From Desulfosporosinus orientis DSM 765 (GTDB taxonomy: Bacteria; Bacillota; Desulfitobacteriia; Desulfitobacteriales; Desulfitobacteriaceae): a stretch of DNA of 64,000 nt. The notes beneath the pieces are model-generated. The model searched no databases, was not told where the DNA came from, and was given only the letters and a program-made list of their open reading frames with translations. The position numbers were made by a program, and so were the translations under genes. Location: the NCBI RefSeq assembly GCF_000235605.1, contig NC_016584.1, positions 4,446,001 to 4,510,000 on the forward strand. The letters run 5' to 3'. Shown one piece after another: positions 35,417 to 43,807 of this stretch. Position 1 is the first letter of the stretch, and every line of letters begins with the position of its first letter.

Positions 35417-36586
35417 CTATTCTTCCAAGGATCGCCACAATAACTCTGTAACATCTAGAACCTCAAGGGGCAATTTCTCCTGTCTCGCCGCCATTTGCAA
35501 GGTCTGTACACATTGCTGGCAGGCAGAGGTTAAAATAGTTGCCCCGGCAGCTGCGGCCTCCCGGACCCGCTGCACAGCAATCCCTTGGCTTAACTCCTTA
35601 TCTACGGCGGCTAGATTCCCTCCTCCGCCGCAGCAATCAGCCATCTCCCGGCGGTGAGGCATTTCTACAAAATCAACCCCCTCTATAGCCAGTAATAGTT
35701 CTCGGGGCTCGTCATAAATTCCGCTGTTACGGCCTAAATCGCAGGGGTCATGATAAGTGACGGTTTCATCTAAACTGCCCGGCTCTAATTGTCCTGTACG
35801 GACTAATCCTGCCAGATACTGTGTGGCATGGAGCACCTCAAAGCCCAGACTTCCCCCGAGGATCGCGGGATATTCGTGGGTCCAGGTATGATAACAGGAT
35901 GCACAGCCCGTTATTAAGGTTTTGACACCGAGAGTGCGTACCTTTTCCACATTATGTTTGGCTAATTCAGTAACTTGGTGAGAATTTCCCGCAGCGAGGA
36001 GGGGAAATCCACAACACCATTCCTCACTTCCCAGAACAGTGTAACTAACATTTGCTCGATCCAATAAACTGACAATACTTTGGGAGATTCCAACTGACAT
36101 GGGATAGAAGGAAGACACGCAGCCTACAAAGTAGGCGACCTCGCTTCCGGCTTTGCAGGCTTCTACTTCAAACTCATCTAAATCCTCCGCCCAGTCAAGG
36201 CGATTTTCATTCGGGAACGTGCTTATATTATGTGTCGCTTTAACTTGCAGCGCCATCTGACTTAAGTTCTGATGTTCCATTCCCCGAGCTCTTAAATCTT
36301 CCCGCAGCTTCAGCCAAAGCTCACGGGTTTTAATCCCGGCTGCGCATATTTCCGCGCATTTGCCGCACAGCGTACACTCCTGCAAACGCTGGGCATATTG
36401 GCCCGTGGTTTGTTGCTCTTTTTTCTTCAGGAATATCTCTTTGGCCAAAGCAATTTTCCTGCGTGGTGCCGAGGATTCCCAGCCAATTTCCCGGTAAACG
36501 GGACAGACACTTCGGCAGCTGCCGCAGCTCCCACAAATATAACTGGTTTTAGCGATTTGCTCCCGAAGTTCTTCAAGGGTTTTCAT
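35417..36586 (-). CDS. GlcF/HdrD-like iron-sulfur protein with two CCG domains
   Basis: 389 residues. Two 4Fe-4S ferredoxin motifs lead (CGSCGSCRSVCP near residue 19, CTLCGKCAEIC near 72). Two cysteine-rich CCG domains follow (VGCVSSFYPM to EWCCGFPLLAAG; YHDPCDLGRNSG to ADCCGGGGNLAAV). CCG domains in HdrB/HdrD bind a non-cubane cluster that makes or breaks disulfides; in GlcF/LldE they serve in electron transfer. The gene overlaps the FAD oxidase by 4 bases and is flanked by lipoyl carriers, so oxidation of a dihydrolipoyl group is a plausible role (inference). Confidence 0.85.
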   Translation of the reverse strand: MKTLEELREQIAKTSYICGSCGSCRSVCPVYREIGWESSAPRRKIALAKEIFLKKKEQQTTGQYAQRLQECTLCGKCAEICAAGIKTRELWLKLREDLRARGMEHQNLSQMALQVKATHNISTFPNENRLDWAEDLDEFEVEACKAGSEVAYFVGCVSSFYPMSVGISQSIVSLLDRANVSYTVLGSEEWCCGFPLLAAGNSHQVTELAKHNVEKVRTLGVKTLITGCASCYHTWTHEYPAILGGSLGFEVLHATQYLAGLVRTGQLEPGSLDETVTYHDPCDLGRNSGIYDEPRELLLAIEGVDFVEMPHRREMADCCGGGGNLAAVDKELSQGIAVQRVREAAAAGATILTSACQQCVQTLQMAARQEKLPLEVLDVTELLWRSLEE

Positions 36587-38094
36587 TGTCCTTCTCCTCC
36601 TTTGAGGATTTTAAGGACCAAAGGCCGCAAGAGACCAAGCATGATCATCCCCAAACCAAAGACATAGCTGTTGAGAATAATTGACGGGGGATTGTAGCCC
36701 TTACCGGGATTGAGTATAGCTTGGGGATCAACCGCTTGTTTGCGCCGGCAGCGACGTTCTCTTTCTTCCTTGTCATATATTTTCCCTAAATAAGGTGTAT
36801 TCCAGAAACCAATCACGTAGGGTTTACCACCCAAGCTGTGTCCCAGCTTGTATAATTTGCTGGTAAAGCTCAGATCGACGATGTAACGGATCAGGCTGAG
36901 TTCATCTGAGGGATAAAGAACCATCACCAAGGCCATTTCAGGAGACACGAGGTGGGCATAGGTAACGCACAGGGTGTTGGTCTTTTGGCCCAATTTACTT
37001 AAGCTCTTATAAAAGGCCTCAAAATTTCTGACCGGAAGTGTCATTTCTGCTGCCAGGAGGGAAGGAAGGGTTTGTTCCAGCCGGAGAGATTTAAACCGAT
37101 CAGCCCATTCCTTCGCTCCTACCTCATCAGGCAGCAAAGAACCGCCAAAGACTTTCACTTGTTTTATGATCTGAGCAACCGCTTGATCCACTTCGTCACG
37201 ATTGCCCTCCAGATCAATTTCCAGGCTGAACTTTCCAGGAGGAATCTCCTGAGCGTAGCCGGCTTTTTGAAGCGTCATAATGAATTCCGGACTACTAAAA
37301 TGCACATTATACAGAGAAGGAAACTGTTCTCCACCCAGCCAGGACATCATCGCACCCGTATCCGTTTCATTATTAAAGACCGCTAAGAGGTGTTCCTCTT
37401 TTTCCGGAAGGTCACGCACCAACAGCTTAATCTCCGTAATAACCCCCCGGGTTCCTTCAGTTCCCAGCAAATCATTAAACTGTAAGCCTGATTGCTCAGA
37501 CTCCTTGTTCCTGGCTGGGCCTTGATCAGGTCGTGATAATTCGAAGATTTCTCCGGCGGCTGTCACCCCCCGGATAGCCATAACCTGCTCGTGAACTGAG
37601 CCATAAGGGACAGACCCGATACCTAAGCCTCCCATGGAAACCCATCCTCCGATGGTAGCGGAGGGTGCACTACTTGGGCTGGAGCACACCGCACAGCCCT
37701 GCAGGCCCAATCTGTCATCAAGGTCTTTCCAAGTCATACCTGCTTTGACCCACACCATTTTTTTCTGGCTCACCTGATCCAGCTCAATTTCGGAAAAACC
37801 TTGGAGGCGATTCGTGTCAATCACTAAACCACTTCGCAGCGGCACAGAGTTGAAATATGCAGTAGAGCCTCCGCCCCGGACAGTGACCGGCATTTTACTT
37901 TGCCTGGCCCACTTGATCAAACGAGAAATTTCTTCTGCAGAGATGGGTTGGACCACAGCTTTCGGGAGAGGATTGGTGAGTAAATTGACCAGAATAGCGG
38001 GGACATAGGCGACATCTTGAGCATATGGAGCGAGTTCAAAAGGATCTGTAGTGGCCCTTTTTTCCCCGCATATATTTTGCAGAGCCTGTTCCAT
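36583..38094 (-). CDS. GlcD-like FAD oxidase with C-terminal membrane anchor
   Basis: 503 residues of the FAD_binding_4/PCMH family: MPVTVRGGGSTAYFNSVPLR and SSAPSATIGGWVSMGGLGIG bind FAD, and VDPQAILNPGKGY is near the end of the domain. After residue 475 comes a hydrophobic helix, IILNSYVFGLGMIMLGLL, followed by RPLVLKIL and basic residues, which I read as a membrane anchor; this is unusual for GlcD-type subunits. Relatives oxidise glycolate or D-lactate. Here it sits between two GcvH-like genes and overlaps the CCG protein, suggesting a membrane-bound dehydrogenase passing electrons to quinone. Confidence 0.82.
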   Translation of the reverse strand: MEQALQNICGEKRATTDPFELAPYAQDVAYVPAILVNLLTNPLPKAVVQPISAEEISRLIKWARQSKMPVTVRGGGSTAYFNSVPLRSGLVIDTNRLQGFSEIELDQVSQKKMVWVKAGMTWKDLDDRLGLQGCAVCSSPSSAPSATIGGWVSMGGLGIGSVPYGSVHEQVMAIRGVTAAGEIFELSRPDQGPARNKESEQSGLQFNDLLGTEGTRGVITEIKLLVRDLPEKEEHLLAVFNNETDTGAMMSWLGGEQFPSLYNVHFSSPEFIMTLQKAGYAQEIPPGKFSLEIDLEGNRDEVDQAVAQIIKQVKVFGGSLLPDEVGAKEWADRFKSLRLEQTLPSLLAAEMTLPVRNFEAFYKSLSKLGQKTNTLCVTYAHLVSPEMALVMVLYPSDELSLIRYIVDLSFTSKLYKLGHSLGGKPYVIGFWNTPYLGKIYDKEERERRCRRKQAVDPQAILNPGKGYNPPSIILNSYVFGLGMIMLGLLRPLVLKILKGGEGQ

Positions 38095-38096
38095 GA

Positions 38097-38531
38097 TTAC
38101 CCCTCCTTACCCGGAACATTCCGGGCAATTTCTCCTTTAAGCCATACTGCGGCTTGCGCCCCATCCATGAGTTTGGAGGAGTCCTCCTGGAAATTGCTAG
38201 GTTCAATCAGCGCAATCCAACCAGTTCCATAACAATCATGGTTCATCTTTTGCGGTTCATGCAATAACACTTTATTGACCTCCACGATCTTACCTGTCAC
38301 CGGCACCTCGATACGTCCCGCCCACTTCCCCGACTGCATAGAGCTGAGAAGTTTGCCTATTGCTACTTCTTTACCGACTTTAGGCAGTTTAACAAAGGAG
38401 ATATCTCCCGCTAATTTCTGGGCAAAATCATTCATTCCTACTCTGACTAAATTTCCCTCTACTTTCACCCAGGCATGATCTTCCGTATAGTAGAGGTCAT
38501 CAGGTAAATTGTAACCTTCAATAATTGCCAT
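38097..38531 (-). CDS. GcvH-like lipoyl carrier protein 1 (LbpA-like)
   Basis: 144 residues from ATG 38531, chosen because GGAGGTGG precedes it and H-protein similarity starts there. LYYTEDHAWVKVEGNLVRVG, DISFVKLPKVGKEVAIGK, then SSMQSGKWAGRIEVP with the probable lipoyl lysine K69. As in the second copy, the lysine lies in a SGKW/TGKW context rather than ESVKA. It is two bases from the FAD oxidase stop-start junction, so the products are made together. The two carriers are clearly related to each other but diverged, suggesting separate partners. Confidence 0.8.
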   Translation of the reverse strand: MAIIEGYNLPDDLYYTEDHAWVKVEGNLVRVGMNDFAQKLAGDISFVKLPKVGKEVAIGKLLSSMQSGKWAGRIEVPVTGKIVEVNKVLLHEPQKMNHDCYGTGWIALIEPSNFQEDSSKLMDGAQAAVWLKGEIARNVPGKEG

Positions 38532-38545
38532 AGTTTCCACCTCCG

Positions 38546-40087
38546 TTAGGGTTGGGCATGATAAGAACTGCGGACTAAGGGGCCGCATTCCGCTTTTTTA
38601 AAACCGCGTTTAAGGGCCTGCTCCCGATACCAAGCAAACATAGCCGGAGGTATGAACCCTTTTACCGGCAGATGTTTAGGCGTGGGCTGCAGGTATTGGC
38701 CGATGGTAAGGTAATCACAGCCTATTGCGCGCAAGTCCTCCATAACGCGGCATACTTCCTGGGTTTTCTCGCCAAGACCAACCATCAAACCACTTTTAGT
38801 TTTAATCCCGGGATCAAGTCGTTTAACATTGGCCAGAACTTTCAACGAGCGCTCATAATTTGCCCCCGGCTGCACGCGAGGATAAAGCTCGGGCACTGTT
38901 TCTATATTGTGACCAATGACCTCCGGCTTAGCGGCAACAATCCTTTCCAACCCTTGTTCCGATCCCGCCAAATCAGGAATCAAGAGTTCAATACTTGTCA
39001 ATGGAGTCTTCAAGCGCAGAGCTCTCACAACCCGGGCAAACTCCTCTGCTCCGCCGTCCGGCAAATCATCCCGAGTCACTGATGTAATGACAGCGTGTTT
39101 AAGGTTAAGGGTTTTGACGGTATCGGCCAGGGCTTCCGCTTCTGCCTGATCAGGCGGACAGGGGATTCCTTTGCTTACTGCACAGAAACGGCATCCCCTG
39201 GTGCAGACATCACCAAGAATCATAAATGAGGCCGTGCCTAAAGCAAAGCATTCACCTGCATTGGGACAACATGCCCCCTCACAGACCGTATGCAAGCGAC
39301 CCTTGGCCAAAATCCCTTCCATTTCTTCGATCACCCCCGAAGAAGGAGCCGGAACCGTTAACCAACTTGGTCGAAAAACCTGTGCTTTCAGGCCGCCATC
39401 AACCAATAATCTTTCTACGTCTTGAGACAGGGGGCGAATTTCCCACGAAAATAACGTACACATTTCTTCAATGACCCTATTTTTGACCTCGTAAATACTA
39501 ACCGGGCAGTTCAATTCTTCAGCCAGTGAGGTCATTTGCACACCAGGCAAGCCGCAAGGCACAATGGTCTTAAACTGAGACAAATCCGTGTTAATATTAA
39601 GGGCAAAACCATGAATTGTCACCCAATGATTGACCCCTAAGCCAATGCTGGCAATTTTCTTCTCTCCAACCCAGACTCCGGGAAACCCAGGGCGTCGCTC
39701 TGCTTGGATTCCAAAGGCCGAAAGCGTTCTTATCATCATTTCTTCTAATTTATAAACCAACAAATGGATGTCCTTTTTGTATGCCTTGAGATCCAGGATC
39801 GGATAGCCGACAAGTTGGCCCGGGCAGTGAAAAGTAACATCCCCTCCCCTTTCAATCCGGAAAACCTGAAATTCGTGAGCAGCGAGCCATTCTTCTCCAA
39901 CCAGAATATGTTCCCTGCTGCCGGCTTTCCCTAACGTGATTGTGGGAGGGTGTTCGACCAAGATAAAGCTATCCTCGACCTGACCCTTAATCCTGAGATC
40001 TTGTAGATTCTTCTGGATTTGCCAAACCGGTTGATAGTCCGCTTTCCCAAGGTCAAGAAGATACGTAGGGCGAAACAATCCAACCAT
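38546..40087 (-). CDS. lipBA: LipB-LipA fusion: octanoyltransferase plus lipoyl synthase
   Basis: 513 residues in one frame. Residues 1-225 are LipB: VEHPPTITLGKAG, ERGGDVTFHCPGQLVGYPI, KKIASIG with the catalytic lysine and PCGLPG with the acyl-accepting cysteine C178. Residues 260-513 are LipA: the auxiliary-cluster motif C269-x4-C274-x5-C280, radical-SAM CTRGCRFC (295-302) and C-terminal RSSY. One protein would thus transfer octanoyl from ACP to a lipoyl domain and insert both sulfurs. The two are normally separate genes. The gene lies between E2 and the first GcvH-like carrier, its likely substrates. All key residues are present. Confidence 0.92.
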   Translation of the reverse strand: MVGLFRPTYLLDLGKADYQPVWQIQKNLQDLRIKGQVEDSFILVEHPPTITLGKAGSREHILVGEEWLAAHEFQVFRIERGGDVTFHCPGQLVGYPILDLKAYKKDIHLLVYKLEEMMIRTLSAFGIQAERRPGFPGVWVGEKKIASIGLGVNHWVTIHGFALNINTDLSQFKTIVPCGLPGVQMTSLAEELNCPVSIYEVKNRVIEEMCTLFSWEIRPLSQDVERLLVDGGLKAQVFRPSWLTVPAPSSGVIEEMEGILAKGRLHTVCEGACCPNAGECFALGTASFMILGDVCTRGCRFCAVSKGIPCPPDQAEAEALADTVKTLNLKHAVITSVTRDDLPDGGAEEFARVVRALRLKTPLTSIELLIPDLAGSEQGLERIVAAKPEVIGHNIETVPELYPRVQPGANYERSLKVLANVKRLDPGIKTKSGLMVGLGEKTQEVCRVMEDLRAIGCDYLTIGQYLQPTPKHLPVKGFIPPAMFAWYREQALKRGFKKAECGPLVRSSYHAQP

Positions 40088-40105
40088 CGGTTATCCCCGC
40101 TTTCT

Positions 40106-41698
40106 TTAACCGCCAAAAGCTTTGACGCATTCGCGAACTTTTGTTACGGTATAAGCCATAGCCGGGCCGCCTCCAAAAGCCACAGCGACTCCGGCGGCCT
40201 CCAAAACTTGATCAGCAGAGGCTCCGGCATTCATGGCATTATAAACATGGGCAGCAATACAGTACTCACATTTGCCATAAACAGCGACGGCCACCGCCAT
40301 TAATTCTTTTTCCATAATCCCCAATTCGCCCTCGCAAAAGACCGGTGCCATGAGGTTTTCAAAGCCAATGGCCAATTCCGGTGCTTCTTCTTTCAATTCG
40401 GCTATCCCGCCGGAAAACGCCTCCAAGAGATCGTGAGGGGTTTCTTGGCCTCCGGTCTGAATGAGAAGATCGTCATTACTTTGGGGCTGCAACTGGAACC
40501 AAGGATAGGGATTTTCCAACATTTCGATGAGCCGGCCTAAAAACTCCGCAGCCAGGGAACCGTCGATAATCCTGTGATCAAAAGAAAGGCTGAGGGTCAT
40601 GAAATAGCGATTTTCTAAGCGTCCATCGACCATTACTGGTTTCTGTTTTATAGTACCAACTCCGAGAATAGCGGTTTCCGGCCGATTGATAATGGGTGTG
40701 AACCCCTCCACACCGTAAGCCCCCAAATTAGTAATTGTAAACGTCCCTTGTTCTATCTCTGACGGGTCAAGTTCAGAATTCCGAGCCCGCGCTGCCAAGT
40801 CTTTTATTTTTGCCGAAATTTGTTCAAGAGAAAGAAGCGGAACATTTTTCACATTGGGAACCACGAGCCCCTCTTCCAAGGCGACGGCTACCCCTACATG
40901 AACTGATTTGGCTAATTCAATCTCTTTAGCGGTGCTTCGCGAGTTTACAAGCGGGTATTCTGCTAAAGCCTGCCCTGTAAACTTAACCAGGAAATCTGTA
41001 AAGGAAAACTTTACTCGTTTGTCTGCGCCCAGAGTATTTAATTGATCTCGGACATCTTGCAGCGAGGTCATATCCACATCTTTCATGATGGTGACATGGG
41101 CAGCCTCTCTCCGGCTTTTAAGCATACGATCCGCTATAACGCCCCGCATACTCTGAGGATCTATAGGCCTCAGCTCCGAAGCGGCCTCTCCCTTAACCTG
41201 AAGGATATAATTTAACACATCTGCTTCGACAATCTTGCCGTTTGGACCGCTGCCATTGATTAATTCAACCGCAATACCTTCTTTAGCGGCGAGTTTTGCC
41301 GCACGAGGAGATACCTTGCCGGTACCGGCAAAAACCCCAAAAGGTTTAACCGGTTTTGCTTCTTTCTTCTTCTCTGCTCCATCATTCCCGCCGGCCAGTG
41401 CCGCTTGCAAAACACTTTTCGCTTCATCCAGAGCGGCTTCCAAAGCAGCGGCATCATCCCCTTCTTCCGCTAAAACAGCAAGGGGAACTGAGATCGGATA
41501 ACTCGTGCCCGGAGCACCGATAATCTTATAAAGAACGCCTTTATAAGGTGATTCAACATTAATATTAACTTTTTCGGTCATCACCTCTAAGAGAGCTTCT
41601 CCTAGATCCACCGCCTCCCCTTCCTTTTTTAACCAACTCACGATTTTTCCTTTTTTCATGGTTAAACCTAATTTGGGCATAAGCATTATATGTGCCAT
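40106..41698 (-). CDS. acoC: acetoin dehydrogenase-type E2 with C-terminal AhpD-like domain
   Basis: 530 residues. The lipoyl domain (lysine K43 in MTEKVNINV) is followed by an alanine/proline linker, a peripheral subunit-binding domain (KVSPRAAKLAAKEGIAV) and the acyltransferase core ending TLSFDHRIIDGSLAAEFLG. The last 90 residues are an added carboxymuconolactone decarboxylase/AhpD domain with C477-E-Y-C480 and H484, the redox-active CxxC of AhpD. Mycobacterial AhpD takes electrons from the dihydrolipoyl group of an E2, so a fused AhpD domain can be expected to accept electrons from its own lipoyl arm. A GGAGG site precedes the ATG. Confidence 0.9.
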   Translation of the reverse strand: MAHIMLMPKLGLTMKKGKIVSWLKKEGEAVDLGEALLEVMTEKVNINVESPYKGVLYKIIGAPGTSYPISVPLAVLAEEGDDAAALEAALDEAKSVLQAALAGGNDGAEKKKEAKPVKPFGVFAGTGKVSPRAAKLAAKEGIAVELINGSGPNGKIVEADVLNYILQVKGEAASELRPIDPQSMRGVIADRMLKSRREAAHVTIMKDVDMTSLQDVRDQLNTLGADKRVKFSFTDFLVKFTGQALAEYPLVNSRSTAKEIELAKSVHVGVAVALEEGLVVPNVKNVPLLSLEQISAKIKDLAARARNSELDPSEIEQGTFTITNLGAYGVEGFTPIINRPETAILGVGTIKQKPVMVDGRLENRYFMTLSLSFDHRIIDGSLAAEFLGRLIEMLENPYPWFQLQPQSNDDLLIQTGGQETPHDLLEAFSGGIAELKEEAPELAIGFENLMAPVFCEGELGIMEKELMAVAVAVYGKCEYCIAAHVYNAMNAGASADQVLEAAGVAVAFGGGPAMAYTVTKVRECVKAFGG

Positions 41699-41747
41699 TT
41701 TTCCTTTACCTCCAATTTCTCTGCTTGTTTACTCTGCTAAGACTGAT

Positions 41748-42740
41748 TCAGCCCTTTATAAATAACCCTTTTTGGGCCGCACGCTTTAAAGTGCTTTGGA
41801 AGTCGACCACAAACGGCCCTGTCTGGACTAGTTCTATTTCGGCACAGTCTTCCGGACCAACTAAAATCTCCCTCTCTCCATCAACTGCTATAACACACGG
41901 GACATGATTGACAACGACTTTCTGACCGGGGCTGATTAATTCATAGGAACTTACCGGAACCGAACGAATCAGACCAGGCCCAACCGCTGCTTTTACCTTG
42001 AGTGAGCCACTTGAGATGGTTATGTTGATCCCTTTGGCTTCCCGCTTATCAATGGGACGCAGGGCACCAACGATTGCTGCAATACCAATATGAACGGGCT
42101 CGCCGCAGGTAGCAGCAATCTGCCGGATCTTACCGATGTCCCAAATAGCCCGAGAACCGATAAACTGCTCAGCTAGTACAACAGCATCTATTAAGGCTAT
42201 ATCAACCGCTTGGCCATTGATATAGATAATTAGCTTTTTGGTGCGAAGCAAAGAACACTCTTGTTCAACCAGACCTGTAGCAACCAAACCAGCTGCCAAG
42301 CCCGCGATAGTTCCTTCCACCATAACCGAGAAAACATTATTGGTTCCTGTGGAAACAGGCATAATCGGAACCTCTCCCGCTCCTTTAGCCACAACCCGGT
42401 TTGTCCCGTCGCCGCCCAGGGTTACCAAGCAGCGAACCCCTATTTCTGCCATTTTGGCTGCTGCCAGCTGTGAATCCTCTTGTTTGGCCTTACACTCCAT
42501 GGGTAAGAGCTTGGTTTCCATGGTTAATTGATTTTCACCGCGGAAAACATCTAAAGCCTGCTCGTAGAAACCATAATAGTCCGGCATAAACCAAACCTGC
42601 TTAACCCCTGCAGCTTGAAGTCCAAGCAAAATTCTCCGGATCAAATTTACCTTTTCCTGATTATCAAAGACCGTGGCGTGAGCCACCAACCGTCGGATAT
42701 CTTTTCCTGAAGCGGGATTGGCAATAATTCCAGCAATCAT
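41748..42740 (-). CDS. acoX: AcoX-like ATP-NAD kinase family protein
   Basis: 330 residues. IANPASGKDIRRLVAHATV and CLVTLGGDGTNRVVAKG give the NAD-kinase-type GGDGTN motif; VSTGTNNVFSVMVEGT is the second nucleotide motif. AcoX proteins accompany acetoin dehydrogenase operons in many Firmicutes and their role is unsettled. Its position between E1 beta and E2 supports an acetoin-type complex rather than pyruvate dehydrogenase. Confidence 0.88.
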   Translation of the reverse strand: MIAGIIANPASGKDIRRLVAHATVFDNQEKVNLIRRILLGLQAAGVKQVWFMPDYYGFYEQALDVFRGENQLTMETKLLPMECKAKQEDSQLAAAKMAEIGVRCLVTLGGDGTNRVVAKGAGEVPIMPVSTGTNNVFSVMVEGTIAGLAAGLVATGLVEQECSLLRTKKLIIYINGQAVDIALIDAVVLAEQFIGSRAIWDIGKIRQIAATCGEPVHIGIAAIVGALRPIDKREAKGINITISSGSLKVKAAVGPGLIRSVPVSSYELISPGQKVVVNHVPCVIAVDGEREILVGPEDCAEIELVQTGPFVVDFQSTLKRAAQKGLFIKG

Positions 42741-42811
42741 ATTCTTCTCCTCCTACCTAAGAGCTAAGGGCAACCGAACAACGGCCGCCCTTTACGGAGA
42801 ATGCTTCTTGT

Positions 42812-43783
42812 CTAGAAAAAGGATTTCACAGCCGCGATGATTTTTGCCTCATCCGGAATAAATGCCGCTTCCAGGTTAGATGCAAAAGGAATAGGTGTAA
42901 AGGGTGCCGCTACCCTCTTAATAGGAGCATCCAGAAAATCAAAACATTCTTCCGCGGCTAAGGCCGCGATCTCGCCCCCAAATCCCCCCTGTTTAACCGC
43001 TTCATGTACAATAACCAAGCGTCCTGTTTTTTCCAGTGATTTATACAACGTTTCCTTGTCAAAGGGAATCAGGGTACGAGGATCAATCACTTCTGCTTCA
43101 ATTCCCTCTTGAGATAAGGTTTCCGCAGCGGCTAACGCTTTATGAAGCATCATGGAATAAGCTAAGATCGTGACATCTTTTCCTTCTCGCTTGATATCCG
43201 CTTTGCCAAGGGGGATAGTATACTCCCCTTCAGGGACTTCACCCATTGCTCCATAAAGAGCTTTATGCTCTAAGAATACCACCGGATTATCATCACGGAT
43301 GGACGTTTTCAACAAGCCTTTAGCATCGGCTGCTGTTGCCGGCATAACTACTTTAATCCCCGGAAAATGGCACATTAAGGCTTCCAGGCTTTGAGAGTGT
43401 TGGGCTGCAGCACCCACTCCGGCTCCGCAAGCCATCCTTAACGTCAGCGGTACCTTAGCTTTGCCGCCAAACATATAGTGCATCTTGGCTGCTTGGTTTA
43501 ACAGCTCATCGAGACAAACACCTACAAAATCCACAAACATGATTTCCGGAACCGGGCGCAAGCCGGCGACTGCCGCCCCTACAGCTGAACCCATAATGGC
43601 TGTCTCAGAGATCGGAGCGTCCAACACCCTTTCAGCACCGAATTTTTCAAGAAGACCTGTTGTTACTCCAAAACACCCCCCGAATGCCCCGACATCTTCT
43701 CCTAAAATATAAACTTTCTCATCCCTGCGCATTTCTTCTTCCAGGGCCTCATTGATCGCTTGGGAATACGTCTTTTCTGCCAT
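42812..43783 (-). CDS. acoB: acetoin dehydrogenase-type E1 beta subunit
   Basis: 323 residues. Transketolase-like pyrimidine domain: YSQAINEALEEEMRRDEKVYILGEDVGAFGG, then GLRPVPEIMFVDFVG. Transketolase C-terminal domain: EVIDPRTLIPFDKETLYKSL and VHEAVKQGGFGGEIA. It pairs with the E1 alpha subunit to form the thiamine-diphosphate enzyme that cleaves the substrate and acylates E2. It starts 24 bases after acoA. Confidence 0.92.
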   Translation of the reverse strand: MAEKTYSQAINEALEEEMRRDEKVYILGEDVGAFGGCFGVTTGLLEKFGAERVLDAPISETAIMGSAVGAAVAGLRPVPEIMFVDFVGVCLDELLNQAAKMHYMFGGKAKVPLTLRMACGAGVGAAAQHSQSLEALMCHFPGIKVVMPATAADAKGLLKTSIRDDNPVVFLEHKALYGAMGEVPEGEYTIPLGKADIKREGKDVTILAYSMMLHKALAAAETLSQEGIEAEVIDPRTLIPFDKETLYKSLEKTGRLVIVHEAVKQGGFGGEIAALAAEECFDFLDAPIKRVAAPFTPIPFASNLEAAFIPDEAKIIAAVKSFF

Positions 43784-43807
43784 AATAATCTCACCCCTTC
43801 AAATTCC

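Noticed and set aside
34946-38531. Glycine cleavage system
   Set aside because: The two H-like proteins suggest it, but there is no gcvT, gcvP or lpd, the lysine context differs from GcvH, and the partners are FAD and CCG proteins.
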